From assembly GCA_041398965.1 (NCBI GenBank), contig JAWKTT010000014.1, positions 1 to 64,000 of the forward strand: a stretch of DNA of 64,000 nt, read 5' to 3'. Shown here piece by piece: positions 27,924-36,949 of the stretch. Source of the DNA: JAWKTT01 sp041398965 (GTDB taxonomy: Bacteria > Planctomycetota > Planctomycetia > Planctomycetales > Planctomycetaceae). The notes beneath the pieces were generated by a model. It ran no database searches, was not told where the DNA came from, and worked only from the letters and a program-made list of their open reading frames with translations. How positions within the stretch are numbered: position 1 is the stretch's first letter; every line of letters starts with the position of its first letter. The translations under genes and the position numbers were made by a program.

Positions 27924-28053
27924 CGGCCTGTTGAAATACGTGGGTCCGGCTTTCCAGCCTGACTTGATGCCGTTTGATGTCTCGGCAAAGTCGCACGAGA
28001 TGTTCTTGTCAGATTGGAGAATCTGACCCAGGGTCGTTTTTCAACGGGCCGCT
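27924..28053. repeat. Dispersed palindromic element, copy B
   Basis: Begins GGCCTGTTGAAATACG directly after the DUF1553 stop codon and ends GGGTCGTTTTTCAACGGGCC. The ends are nearly perfect inverted repeats: the reverse of the right end reads GGCCCGTTGAAAAACGACC. It shares CCGGCTTTCCAGCCTGA with copy C and GATGCCGTTTGATGT-like sequence with copy A. The right portion (AGATTGGAGAATCTGACCC) matches the inverted fragment at 63014-63057. Confidence 0.85.
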
Positions 28054-28217
28054 CACCTTCTCACACGGGTGGAGGCCACCCAAACGACAGACATTTTTTG
28101 ATGTCAGATGTTTTTGTCGTACCACATTCAAGAGGCTGTGATTCGCTACGAACAGAGACCGTCATGATGCCCCCTGTTTTCGTTGTGACAGAACGGTCAC
28201 TGTGCCAGAGCCGTCAG

Positions 28218-29027
28218 CTAGTCTTCAATCACGACGTTGTGCAATCCCGGTTCGGCTGGGGGGTATTGGGGGTTCATTTCACGAAGTTTGTGAACGATGA
28301 CCTTCATGATGGCCAGGTTGCGATACCACTTTTGATTCGCAGGAATGACGTACCATGGAGCCCACGAGGTCGAACAACGATTGAGGACATCCTCGTAAGC
28401 CGCCATGTAGTCGTCCCATTGTTTCCGCTTCTCAAGGTCCTGCAGACTAAACTTCCAGTGTGACTCCGGGTCATCGAGGCGGTCTTGAAATCGCTGTTTC
28501 TGCTCGTCCTTTGAGATATGCAGATAAAACTTGAGGATCGTTGTGCGGTTCTCGGCCAGCAACTGCTCAAAGTGATTGATCTGCTCGTACCGCTTCTGCC
28601 ACACCTCTTCCGGGGCAAGGTTGTCGACACGCACCACGAGCACGTCTTCATAGTGCGATCGGTTGAAAATACGGATCATCCCCTTTCCGGGTGCCTCCTG
28701 ATGAATCCGCCACAGGTAATCGTGCGAAAGTTCGGTCGAAGTCGGTGCCTTGAACGATGCGACTTGAACTCCCTGCGGATTGACACCTTTGAACAGGTGT
28801 CGAATCGAGCCATCTTTCCCTCCGGCATCCATCGCCTGCAGCACGATGAGCAAACTCTGCTTCCCTTGAGCGTACAACTTGCACTGCCACTCGATCAGTT
28901 CGTCCCTCAGCTTGAAGAACTCCTTCTCCGCGTCTTTTCGGCTTCCCGCCAGATGCTTGCCATCGGCAGAGATCGACGAAAGGCAGATCGCCTGATTCGG
29001 TTCAATACGATGAGTCAGTGGCATCAA
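28218..29027 (-). CDS. Polyphosphate kinase 2 family protein
   Basis: Transfers phosphate between polyphosphate and nucleotides in the cytoplasm. The 269-residue, single-domain protein has Walker A AMDAGGKDGSIRH (about 65-77), Walker B-like FNRSHYEDVLVVRV (about 121-134) and the lid RFQDRLDDPESHWKFS. The single domain and this motif set fit PPK2 class I or III; whether AMP, ADP or both are used cannot be decided. It lies 91 bp downstream of the MBL-fold gene on the same strand. Confidence 0.93.
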   Translation of the reverse strand: MMPLTHRIEPNQAICLSSISADGKHLAGSRKDAEKEFFKLRDELIEWQCKLYAQGKQSLLIVLQAMDAGGKDGSIRHLFKGVNPQGVQVASFKAPTSTELSHDYLWRIHQEAPGKGMIRIFNRSHYEDVLVVRVDNLAPEEVWQKRYEQINHFEQLLAENRTTILKFYLHISKDEQKQRFQDRLDDPESHWKFSLQDLEKRKQWDDYMAAYEDVLNRCSTSWAPWYVIPANQKWYRNLAIMKVIVHKLREMNPQYPPAEPGLHNVVIED

Positions 29028-29118
29028 GGGGGCTCATTTACAAGGGGAGATTGAGTCAGAACAGGAAACCGAATCTAACAACGAAGAACGGATACCATCC
29101 CGCATCTGTCGGCGAAGT

Positions 29119-30066
29119 TCAAGCCCTTGAGGATGGAACCACGAGTGTTTCCCCTACCGACATCAGCGATAGCAATCGCTGTTCCCGGAGTTCCGGAGGG
29201 AGTTTTTGCCACCAGCCCGTCAGCCGATCAATCGGTGCAACGAGAGGCTCGTCCGTCAACTGAAATGCCCCATAGTGCATCGGAATCAATCGTCTGGCCC
29301 CGCAATCCAGAAACGCCTGCCCTGCTTGTTCGGGGTTCAGATGGTTCCGTTCCATAAACCAGGTCGGCTCGTAACCTCCGATCGAGATCATCGCAAGATC
29401 GAGACTTGGAAAGCGTCGCCCCACTTCCAGAAATGTGTCGCACCAGGCAGAGTCCCCCGCGTGGTACAGGCTCCCCTCCGCATGTTCGATCACATAGCCC
29501 CCCCACAGAGACTGATTCGTATCCCAAAGTCCGCGTCGCGACCAGTGACGCGATGGCGTTAAGGTGACACGTAACGGGTCGGCGGCGAAAGTCTCCCACC
29601 ACTTGAGTTCGACGATTCTTGCAAACTCGAACTGCTGAAACCATCTCCCTAAACCCAGCGGACAGACGACAGTTGCCGAACGAGGCACCGCCGCGATCGA
29701 AGGGGCGTCTAAGTGGTCGTAGTGATTGTGCGTCACCAGAAGCAAATGAACTTCCGGCAACTCACTGATCGTTAACCCGGGACTCCCATGACGCCGATAG
29801 AACCCGCCGATCTTCGTAGCAAATACCGGATCAATCAACACGTGGCATCCCGCGATCGTCGCCAGAAACGACGCATGGCCGATCCAGGTCACCCGCGTCT
29901 CGGGACTCTCGGCATGAATGAGTTCCAAATCTGGGACAACCAAAGACGCAGGTGGGCCCGGTGCCGACCGACTCCGTCGACCGGTGAGACGGTCCCAAAT
30001 GCTCCACCGAAAAACCTCCCAGAGGCTCGGTCTTTGATGTTCCGGATTCAAATTCTGAAACGACAT
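29119..30066 (-). CDS. Metallo-beta-lactamase-fold hydrolase (NAPE-PLD/UlaG-like)
   Basis: A 315-residue cytoplasmic protein. The metal-binding motif is THNHYDHLD with His113, His115, Asp117 and His118. WIGHASFL upstream and HAGDSAWCDTF downstream (the next His/Asp ligands), plus NPEQAGQAFLDCGARRLIPMHYG, match the N-acyl-phosphatidylethanolamine phospholipase D-like branch. This suggests a phosphodiesterase or lactonase acting on a lipid or sugar ester; the substrate is not known. It starts 9 nt after the stop of the ABC ATPase gene, so the two are co-transcribed. Confidence 0.92.
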   Translation of the reverse strand: MSFQNLNPEHQRPSLWEVFRWSIWDRLTGRRSRSAPGPPASLVVPDLELIHAESPETRVTWIGHASFLATIAGCHVLIDPVFATKIGGFYRRHGSPGLTISELPEVHLLLVTHNHYDHLDAPSIAAVPRSATVVCPLGLGRWFQQFEFARIVELKWWETFAADPLRVTLTPSRHWSRRGLWDTNQSLWGGYVIEHAEGSLYHAGDSAWCDTFLEVGRRFPSLDLAMISIGGYEPTWFMERNHLNPEQAGQAFLDCGARRLIPMHYGAFQLTDEPLVAPIDRLTGWWQKLPPELREQRLLSLMSVGETLVVPSSRA

Positions 30067-30075
30067 CGGGGCAGT

Positions 30076-30798
30076 TCAGCTCGAAGGAATGATACGGCCA
30101 TCGCGGATTTCCAAAATGACATCCCCCTCCTCGAAGTACCGCTCGTCATGTGTCACCGTCACAACTGTTGACCCCCGCTCTCGTTGGAGCTCACGCAGGT
30201 ATTGAAATATCTGACGACCATTTTCACTGTCCAGTTCACCCGTCGGCTCATCCGCCAACACAAGCTTCGGTCGTTTGAGAATCGCCCGAGCAATCGCCAC
30301 TCGCTGTTGTTCCCCACCTGAAAGTTGCCCCGGGCGATGGGTCAGCCGATGTCCCAGACCAACCCGCTTCAAAAGTTCGACGGCTTCTTGTCGCTTCTCC
30401 GGTGACGTTCCTTGTGGCAACGATGGCACAAGCACATTGTCGACTGCCGACATGGTCGACAGCAGGTTGAAGTTTTGAAAGATGAATCCCACTTCCTCAC
30501 GGCGGTAGCGGTCTCGCTCGTCTGCTGTCATTCGATTCAGACTTAGGCTACCGAATGAAATCTCTCCCGTCGTCGGAGCGTCAAGTGCCCCCAGCAGATA
30601 CAGCAGCGTACTCTTGCCGCTCCCGGATGGTCCCACAATGAACACGAACGCTCGTTCCGGGATGACACAACTCAGCCCCCGTAAAACCGGCACCTCGACC
30701 TCCCCTTGCCGATGCACCTTGGTGACATCCTTCACAGTCAGCAACGGAGGAGGTTGCATTGTCGCAGAGAGAGACTGCGAGCTTTCAGTTTCGGTCAT
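30076..30798 (-). CDS. ABC transporter ATP-binding protein (LolD/MacB type)
   Basis: A 240-residue ATPase with Walker A GPSGSGKST, Q-loop FIFQNFNLLS, signature LSGGEQQRVAIARA, Walker B LVLADEPTGELDSE and the H-loop His in VTVTHD. These match the LolD/MacB/FtsE group that powers lipoprotein release or efflux. No permease gene adjoins it, which is unusual. The ATG at 30798 is chosen by alignment to the family; a GTG at 30846 would add 16 residues and follows a G-rich tract. It lies 9 nt upstream of the MBL-fold gene. Confidence 0.93.
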   Translation of the reverse strand: MTETESSQSLSATMQPPPLLTVKDVTKVHRQGEVEVPVLRGLSCVIPERAFVFIVGPSGSGKSTLLYLLGALDAPTTGEISFGSLSLNRMTADERDRYRREEVGFIFQNFNLLSTMSAVDNVLVPSLPQGTSPEKRQEAVELLKRVGLGHRLTHRPGQLSGGEQQRVAIARAILKRPKLVLADEPTGELDSENGRQIFQYLRELQRERGSTVVTVTHDERYFEEGDVILEIRDGRIIPSS

Positions 30799-31410
30799 AG
30801 CTCGGTTCGATCGATCGCGAGGACGAACAGCGGCGAGAGCTTGCACGACGTAAGTCCCCCCACTCCATGATACGCCGAATCGCCATCACGAACAGCCTAC
30901 GGAATACGCAAGTGTCTCAACCGGTTGTGGTTTCCAGGTCAAATGGGGGTGGTGGATTTGAACAGGGACGGGTCGACTCGGCCCAAAGGCTCTGCGGGTT
31001 GTCAGGCGTTGGGCATCGGCTTTGATGAGCGTGCGGGAGTTTTCCCTCAATGGTCATCGCCCAGCCAATTGACCCCGCCACGCGAACAACTGGCCGGATT
31101 ATGGGCGTCTCTTGCAGGTTGCTCGCGTTGGTCGTCCTCGGGGATCATTTTCCTCTGCGGATCAAATTCCGACAAAGACGGCCACCACGCAACTCAAGAC
31201 ATCCGCGATTCCGAACGTTTGATAGCAACCGATCGCGAAGGATGAACGTGGCTGACTGTTGCCGGAAGGATGAGGGTTGAGTTTCGTCTCCCAAAAGTCC
31301 TTCAACTCATTAGGCTGACTTGGCGGTGGGGGGGAGTAGATGTTTACTCAGTGGTTACATCCACCCATGAGATATGCTCCCCCTGCATCGTAAATAATCC
31401 AAGGAATCGC
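30799..31410. other. Intergenic region, nothing recognised
   Basis: About 0.6 kb with one open plus-strand frame (30925-31245) that resembles no family and has no good ribosome binding site. The dispersed element copy C follows at its 3' side. Confidence 0.4.
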
Positions 31411-31536
31411 AGCTGTTGAAAAACGATGGTCCGGCTTTCCAGCCTGATCTGGTGCCGTTTGAAGTCAAGCCAATCTGTGTGCGAGTGACTCGTGACAACT
31501 TGTGAAAGCTGCCCCACGGTCGTTTATCATTGGGCT
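31411..31536. repeat. Dispersed palindromic element, copy C
   Basis: Begins AGCTGTTGAAAAACG and ends CACGGTCGTTTATCATTGGGCT, giving degenerate terminal inverted repeats. The left half is close to copy B (GGTCCGGCTTTCCAGCCTGA) and the right half is close to copy A (CGAGTGACTCGTG, CACGGTCGTTT). It lies 133 bp upstream of the DUF1653 gene in otherwise non-coding DNA. Confidence 0.8.
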
Positions 31537-31669
31537 GACGGGGATGCGACCGATTCAGGATGTGCGTTACACTCAACCGGACGCACAGACTTCTCCGTGC
31601 AACCCAAGACATCGTGTAAGAGTGACGATGTACGGGAACTCTCAACAGCAACAAACAGGGGGAAACGGC

Positions 31670-31885
31670 ATGCAATGCGGTCGTTATCGGCACTACAAGG
31701 GGCAAGACTATTTCGTACTCGGAGTCGCGAAGCACTCCGAGACCGAAGCCGAGTTGGTCGTTTACCGGCAAGACTACGGAGACCGCGGCATGTGGGTACG
31801 TCCGCTGGAGATGTTCGCTGAGGAGGTTCTGGTCCACGGCCAATTGGTCCCCCGCTTTGCGTACATCGGCCCTGGTCCCGAATAG
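31670..31885 (+). CDS. DUF1653 family protein
   Basis: A 71-residue protein that is essentially one DUF1653 domain: GRYRHYKGQDYFVLGVAKHSE, ELVVYRQDYGDRGMWVRP, then VPRFAYIG. Typical members have 65-75 residues and begin just before GxYRHYKG, so the ATG at 31670 (GGGGGAAAC upstream) is preferred over in-frame starts at 31628 and 31502. The function of the family is unknown. Confidence 0.85.
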   Translation: MQCGRYRHYKGQDYFVLGVAKHSETEAELVVYRQDYGDRGMWVRPLEMFAEEVLVHGQLVPRFAYIGPGPE

Positions 31886-31988
31886 CGAGTTTGTGTCCGA
31901 GAAATTGTTGTCGTTCCACGCTCCTGCTGGGCCCGGGGAAGCACAGGCAGAAATGTTCTTGCGACCGGACGGATGGGGATGTCGACGG

Positions 31989-32984
31989 CTACTCGTCGCG
32001 GTAGGGGCGATCCATCAAGTCTTGAGTCGCGGCCACCGGGGACTTCCCTTCAAACAAAACGGCATACACCTGCTGTGTGATGGGCATTTCGATCCCCCTC
32101 TGCTCGGCGAGATGATAGACAGCACCAGTTGCGTTGACCCCCTCCGCCTCCGCAGCCATTGTCGACAGAATCTGTTCGAGCGTCTCGCCCTTGCCGAGTC
32201 GTTCGCCCACAGCACGATTGCGACCGTGAGGGCTGATGCATGTCGTAATGAGGTCACCAATGCCCGCCAACCCGGCGAAAGTTGTCGGCTCGGCTCCAAG
32301 TGCTGCCCCAAAGCGACTCATCTCCACGATTCCCCGAGTCATCAACGCCGACTTCGCGTTGTCTCCATAGCCAAGTCCATCACAGATGCCGGCCGCGATC
32401 GCGATGACATTCTTCAAGGCTCCCGACAATTCAACGCCGATCGGGTCTTGATTGGTGTAGACTCGGAAATGATCATTGCTGAACATCTCCTGAACCTGTT
32501 TCGCCATCGCGACGTCGCCACTGGCCGCGACCACGCTGGCGGGAAGTTTGCGGGCAATCTCTTCCGCATGGCTCGGCCCAGAGAGAACAACGACCGTCCG
32601 TGCCCCGAGGGTCTCTTCAACAATCTGACTCGGACGACTGAACGTGTCGTGTTCCAACCCCTTAACGACGCTAATCACCGGCCGATTCCGGATCAGAGAG
32701 TCCGTGATGGACTCCAAGGTTTTTCGAAGAAATCGCGTCGGAATCGCGACAACCAGGAAATCGGCTTCGTCGACAGCCGTTGCGATGTCGGCCGAGAACG
32801 TGACGGATGACGGAATGGTGACGCCAGGGAGAAACTTCCGATTTTCATGATGAGCTTCAAGGTCCTGGATATCCGATTCGAAGGGGGACCACATCGTGAC
32901 CCGTTGCCCCGGCTTCTCAGCCAACAGGATCGCACAAGCCGTCCCCATCGCACCGCAACCAAGAATTGTCGTTTTCGTGCTCAT
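31989..32984 (-). CDS. gpsA: NAD(P)H-dependent glycerol-3-phosphate dehydrogenase
   Basis: Reduces dihydroxyacetone phosphate to sn-glycerol 3-phosphate for phospholipid synthesis in the cytoplasm. The Rossmann motif ILGCGAMGTA (7-16), the substrate lysines Lys108 in VVKGLE and Lys191 in LSGALKNVIAIAAG, and GLAGIGDLITTC followed by SPHGRNRAVGE are all present. Its 331 residues are the family's normal length. The flanking genes are unrelated and it is probably monocistronic. Confidence 0.96.
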   Translation of the reverse strand: MSTKTTILGCGAMGTACAILLAEKPGQRVTMWSPFESDIQDLEAHHENRKFLPGVTIPSSVTFSADIATAVDEADFLVVAIPTRFLRKTLESITDSLIRNRPVISVVKGLEHDTFSRPSQIVEETLGARTVVVLSGPSHAEEIARKLPASVVAASGDVAMAKQVQEMFSNDHFRVYTNQDPIGVELSGALKNVIAIAAGICDGLGYGDNAKSALMTRGIVEMSRFGAALGAEPTTFAGLAGIGDLITTCISPHGRNRAVGERLGKGETLEQILSTMAAEAEGVNATGAVYHLAEQRGIEMPITQQVYAVLFEGKSPVAATQDLMDRPYRDE

Positions 32985-33330
32985 GACTTTCCGATTCCTA
33001 TCTCAAGTGCCTGTCGATTCGAGTTTCATGGACCGACCGACGGCCGATCTCGAAGTATGTTTCGTAAATGTTTCTGAGGGGCAACGTTGCCACAAGCGTC
33101 AACTGACCAGACGGTATAACTGTTCTTTTAGCCATAATCGGGACAATTGCAGAGTACCCACCTGGAATTGCTGCTAAACGGAAGACTCTTGCGGCTCATT
33201 TCCGTCTTTCGCTTCGTAAGCGAACTACTTTCCATGAGATGGGGAAGAGATTCCCTGATTTGAATGCTCGAATGGACCTCGCTGCTCGCGCTCCTTTCGA
33301 TGTTCCGAACCACTTCTCCGGAGTCATGTT
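32985..33330. other. Divergent intergenic region
   Basis: Separates gpsA from the small conserved protein. A perfect 7-bp hairpin TTCGCTT-CGT-AAGCGAA occurs at 33209-33225, about 105 bp upstream of the next start. Nothing else was recognised. Confidence 0.4.
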
Positions 33331-33558
33331 ATGCAAGGCGTTGAAGCACCACAAACCACATTCATCGATCGTCGTTCTCCGGAACCATCGACCTCCGGCT
33401 TGGAACGGCGTCAATTCAGCCCTTCGTATAACTCGGATCGCCCCGAAGTCAACGAACTGGCCCGAGCCATCGACCAGTACAAGGTGCAACATCGCCGTCG
33501 ATTCATCACGTTCGAAGAACTCTACGACGTGATGCTATCGCTCGGCTATCAGCGATAA
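33331..33558 (+). CDS. Small conserved-looking hypothetical protein
   Basis: A 75-residue protein with a flexible N-terminal half and a basic, helical C-terminal half (ELARAIDQYKVQHRRRFITF then EELYDVMLSLGYQR). The ATG at 33331 has CCGGAG about 7 nt upstream. The C-terminal half resembles small planctomycete proteins seen elsewhere, from memory and without a search; no domain could be named. It stands alone between gpsA and the DUF1559 pair. Confidence 0.7.
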   Translation: MQGVEAPQTTFIDRRSPEPSTSGLERRQFSPSYNSDRPEVNELARAIDQYKVQHRRRFITFEELYDVMLSLGYQR

Positions 33559-33579
33559 TCGCTGAATTAAAGTCCTTTT
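33549..33579 (+). terminator. Palindrome at the stop codon, possible terminator
   Basis: TCAGCGAT-A-ATCGCTGA is a perfect palindrome spanning the stop codon of the small protein. It is followed by ATTAAAGTCCTTTTA. A 6-bp stem with a 5-nt loop could form and act as a weak terminator. Confidence 0.4.
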
Positions 33580-33937
33580 AGGCTGCGTCAGCTCGCTATC
33601 AGTCGTTGCGATTCGCCAACAGGCGAGGGAACCAACTAGAGCTTCCACTGATTGGACAGTTGGCTCTCGTTCCCACAAACGAATCCATGTTCGGACGTTT
33701 GAGAAAATCGTTTGGAGACGACAATCCCAACCCAAGGTACCGCGAGAAGCGGCACAACGCTCTGGGCAGAGGGGAATGTGGTTTGAACGCGAAGGCTCAA
33801 TGAGCGGAAGTAGAATGATGACCTTCGACCATGAAATCTCTTGTGGCCTGACGTCAACCTCCTTCGATTGCGCCACTGGATTCCTGATCGCGTTGGTCGA
33901 CGGAATGGAGAACGATCGGGGGAACCAGTGACAGAGG
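33580..33937. other. Intergenic region, nothing recognised
   Basis: About 360 bp between convergent genes with no family-like coding frame and no strong repeat. Confidence 0.35.
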
Positions 33938-34378
33938 TCACTCGGTCTTCAGGTCGAACGAAAACGGTTCAGCCCCTTCAACGACTTCCATCGTGAGTTC
34001 AGTGCTGGTGTTGTACTTCTCTGGAACCGCCTCAGCGAGGACGTCGACTAACTCGCCGGTGTCGTTGTCTTTCGTCTGTTTGCCTGTTGGCTTCTGCCAA
34101 CGAATCTCGACGTTGTGCTTTCCAACGTTCGGACCTTGGGCTTCAGGAATATCGAACTCTCCGTTCGTAATGGCACCACCTGACTTGCGGGCCTTTTCAC
34201 TGGCTCCGTCGGATGGGATGATGGAAATACTTCCCGCCAGAACCGGCTCCCCGTCGAGGGTCACTTTCCCCTTGATGGCGACTCGCTTCGGACCTTCATA
34301 CGTCGAAGCATCTCCGCCACAGCCAAACTGAGTGAGTGTAAGCACTGCCAACACCGCGGAAAGAAAGAGACTTCGCAT
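33938..34378 (-). CDS. Small lipoprotein with transthyretin/carboxypeptidase-regulatory-like domain
   Basis: A 146-residue lipoprotein. The signal MRSLFLSAVLAVLTLTQFGC ends at the lipobox Cys (LTQFGC-GG). The mature part reads as a single Ig-like/regulatory domain: VAIKGKVTLDGEPVLAGSIS, GAITNGEFDIPE and KHNVEIRWQK. Such proteins very often follow DUF1559 pilin-like genes in planctomycetes, as here (124 bp downstream of one on the same strand). The ATG at 34378 has AAGGCGG upstream; a start at 34441 would place residues before the signal. Function unknown, probably cell surface. Confidence 0.85.
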   Translation of the reverse strand: MRSLFLSAVLAVLTLTQFGCGGDASTYEGPKRVAIKGKVTLDGEPVLAGSISIIPSDGASEKARKSGGAITNGEFDIPEAQGPNVGKHNVEIRWQKPTGKQTKDNDTGELVDVLAEAVPEKYNTSTELTMEVVEGAEPFSFDLKTE

Positions 34379-34440
34379 TTCAGAACCGCCTTGCAGAGAA
34401 CATTCAGGGAAAATATTGCCAGTCACGAATGAACATCGCA

Positions 34441-34482
34441 CACAAACAACTCAGGGGCGGCTCACGACGAACCACCCCTGAG
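34441..34482 (-). terminator. Terminator after the DUF1559 gene
   Basis: An 11-bp stem with one mismatch (34450-34460 with 34472-34482) around an 11-nt loop. On the minus strand it is followed by TTGTTTGTG. It lies 20 bp after the DUF1559 stop and before the lipoprotein, so it may reduce read-through into the lipoprotein gene. Confidence 0.72.
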
Positions 34483-34502
34483 AAGATCGCAATTACATGA
34501 GA

Positions 34503-35417
34503 TTACGGCACCGATACTGCGTTTCCGTCGTCCTTCCAGTAGAGGTTCTGGTAAACAAAGCCAGCATAGACGACCGTCGTTGCTCCCCAGCTGGTACACG
34601 TGTTAGCCGCAGGGTTGTTTTCGATGTTTTCGCTGAGGAAAGTCACCTTTCCGTCCCCCATGGCAACGTGAGCCCCGCCTGGATGACCACTACTTTGCCC
34701 ATAACGAGTACAATTCCCGTCACCAGTGCCAGCATTAGAGTTCGACGTTGTCGCAGTCGGAGTGTTGATTGGAGTACAGGCACGGAAGTGTGCCGAAGCC
34801 GTGGAATTGGCCTGGCGACCGAACACAATCGCTCCAGCATATCGACGTCCAGAAGGGTCGCGGGCGTACCTACGCTCGCCAATCATGATGATGTTCGATG
34901 TCCCATCAGTCATGTTGCGCGGTGCCATTTTCGAGTTCGCAAAACAAATGTTTTCTGTGGGAACGTAGTTCGATTTTGTGTAGCCGCCAAAGAGCTCGTT
35001 GAGGTCGCCACCACTATCAGACGGGCAGGCATACAACTCGATGGGGTCGTTCAATGGAGTCCCGCCCCCAATCGTGGCGTTTGCGGCAGGAAGATTTCTT
35101 CCTTGCGGGTTGATTGCATCATACAATGGCTTCATTTCGACAAACGGCATCAAGTAAGTTCCCCAGCCGTAATGCGGAGCTCCAATGCCGGTTCCCTCCA
35201 CCCACCCCGGAGGATAAACCTTAAAGGTTCCTTCGTAATTGTGAAACCCGATCACAATGTTGTGTAACTGGTCCTGACACTGCGAGCGACGAGCCGCTTC
35301 GCGTACGGACTGTACAGCCGGGAGCAACAATGCGACCAGAATTGCAATGATCGCTATGACGACTAGCAACTCAATCAGAGTAAAGCCCCGACGGAATGGA
35401 GAGACAGGCTTCGGCAT
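34503..35417 (-). CDS. DUF1559 protein with prepilin-type N-terminus
   Basis: A 304-residue pilin-like protein. A class III/type II prepilin motif RRGFTLIELLVVIAIIAIL is present: cleavage would fall between Gly11 and Phe12, with Glu16 as the conserved +5 Glu. The DUF1559 part follows, with NYEGTFKVYPPGW, MTDGTSNIIMIGER and the C-terminal HVAMGDGKVTFLSE. It is probably exported and processed by a prepilin peptidase; the role of this very abundant planctomycete family is unknown. The ATG at 35417 has GGAG at about 7 nt; a start at 35429 is possible. Confidence 0.94.
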   Translation of the reverse strand: MPKPVSPFRRGFTLIELLVVIAIIAILVALLLPAVQSVREAARRSQCQDQLHNIVIGFHNYEGTFKVYPPGWVEGTGIGAPHYGWGTYLMPFVEMKPLYDAINPQGRNLPAANATIGGGTPLNDPIELYACPSDSGGDLNELFGGYTKSNYVPTENICFANSKMAPRNMTDGTSNIIMIGERRYARDPSGRRYAGAIVFGRQANSTASAHFRACTPINTPTATTSNSNAGTGDGNCTRYGQSSGHPGGAHVAMGDGKVTFLSENIENNPAANTCTSWGATTVVYAGFVYQNLYWKDDGNAVSVP

Positions 35418-35820
35418 GAATGACTCCATAGAGAGAGGAGAACGAGACCAGCATTGATTTCGCTGATCGAAAGTGCTGTGAACACAGTCAAGATGCTAAT
35501 GTGGAATCTTCACATTCGCAAGGCCCTGTCGTAATGTCGCGCAAAATTTTGCAAGTCTGTCGATTTCTGGTATTGTGAGTCTGCATCGACTGATTGAGCA
35601 TTCGTCGGCGGCGATCGGGAAATGACACAAGTTCCTCTAGCCGCCACGCATGATATGGCAGCCTTGCCTGTTTCGCTCGCCATGACGTGCCAAAAGACCT
35701 CCTGATCCAGCATCCAGAGTTGTCATGACCTACATTAACTGAGTGTGTTTCAAACATCCGATTCGAGGTTGCATCGGAGTTGTCGGCATATACTTGATTC
35801 AACTGTGCGGAAAGTCACGC
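35418..35820. other. Divergent intergenic region
   Basis: About 0.4 kb between the DUF1559 gene and the DUF218 gene. No family-like coding frame; promoters of both are expected but were not identified. Confidence 0.35.
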
Positions 35821-36696
35821 GTGAACAACTCAACATCAAAAGCCCTTACAACTCAACGTCCGACGACATGTGACCATCGACCTACTTTTGAAACAGGTGC
35901 ATGGGAAGTGTCTCTGCCTCAGCGCTGGGTGATCGTTTGCGGGCATGCTCTCTTTCGGGCCGCTCCTCTGGAAGAAACGCTGGATGTCTACGACCCTCAG
36001 AACTGGTATGGTGTCCCAGGGACCCAAGACCCTGCGGCTGTCGTGCGATTACTCGTCGAGCATATCCGCTGGGGCATCTCTCAGCTCGAACAGCCGGAGA
36101 CGTTGCTGATCTTTTCGGGATGCCGTTCTCGAGGGCGTTTCCATGATGGCTCGCCAACTGGGATACTTCGATCCGAAGCGGAGAGTTATTTTGATGTCGC
36201 GATTCGCCTGGGTCTGCCACGAGAACACTGGAATCGGGTGATTCTTGAAGACTTCGCCAGAAATTCCCTGGAAAACATTCTGATGGGGTGTGCCGCCGCC
36301 TACGAGGCAACGCACACGCTCCCCAGCGAAGTTGTCGTATGCAGTTTTTCAGGAAAGCAGCAACGATTCCTGCATCACATTCGTTCACTGGGTCTGGGAT
36401 CGCTGGTGGGCGATGGTCACCCTGCGGCGGCGGGGCCGATTTTTGCATACCATGCCCTCGGAGATGAGTTTGCTGCCGGCGTCGGGACCGCCGCCAACGA
36501 GCAGGAGACACTCGAACGATTTCGTTCCGATCCATTGGGGTTGCACCAAAATCTGTCGGCCATTCGCTACGATGCGACACACTCCTCGTACCGGAATCCG
36601 TTCCTGAGACCACCAGGACGATACCTTTACGCCGCGACATCGTGGCCTCAGTTGTACGGGCAATTGGCCGCGGCCTACGGTCCCGATGACATCTGA
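35821..36696 (+). CDS. DUF218/YdcF-like protein
   Basis: About 291 residues. The core resembles DUF218: VIVCGHALFR near the start, LLIFSGCRSRGRF, RSEAESYFDVAIRLGLP, VILEDFARNSLENI, VVVCSFSGKQQRFLHH. DUF218 proteins include ElyC and YdcF and may act on nucleotide or lipid-linked sugars. No N-terminal membrane helix is present, so it appears cytoplasmic. The start is uncertain: the GTG at 35821 has GGAAAG about 6 nt upstream and is used here, while a GTG at 35743 would add 26 residues without a ribosome binding site. Confidence 0.75.
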   Translation: MNNSTSKALTTQRPTTCDHRPTFETGAWEVSLPQRWVIVCGHALFRAAPLEETLDVYDPQNWYGVPGTQDPAAVVRLLVEHIRWGISQLEQPETLLIFSGCRSRGRFHDGSPTGILRSEAESYFDVAIRLGLPREHWNRVILEDFARNSLENILMGCAAAYEATHTLPSEVVVCSFSGKQQRFLHHIRSLGLGSLVGDGHPAAAGPIFAYHALGDEFAAGVGTAANEQETLERFRSDPLGLHQNLSAIRYDATHSSYRNPFLRPPGRYLYAATSWPQLYGQLAAAYGPDDI

Positions 36697-36949
36697 AATT
36701 GAGTCGAATCGCCTGCAATGCCCCCTCCGACACACTTCGTCCGTCTCGTTGAGCCGAGTGGGCCACGGATCGGGGAGAGACTTGTCGACCGCGACTGCAA
36801 CCTGTCGTGAAATGCTGCAATTCGCTTGACATCGGACGCGGGAGTGGTGAATGTATGTCTTTGGAATAACGTGTCAGTTGTCTGAAATCTGCAAGTGGTG
36901 CCGTTTGCCTTTGCAGAGCTGACTTACCTCGACGATGTAGGAATGAGCC

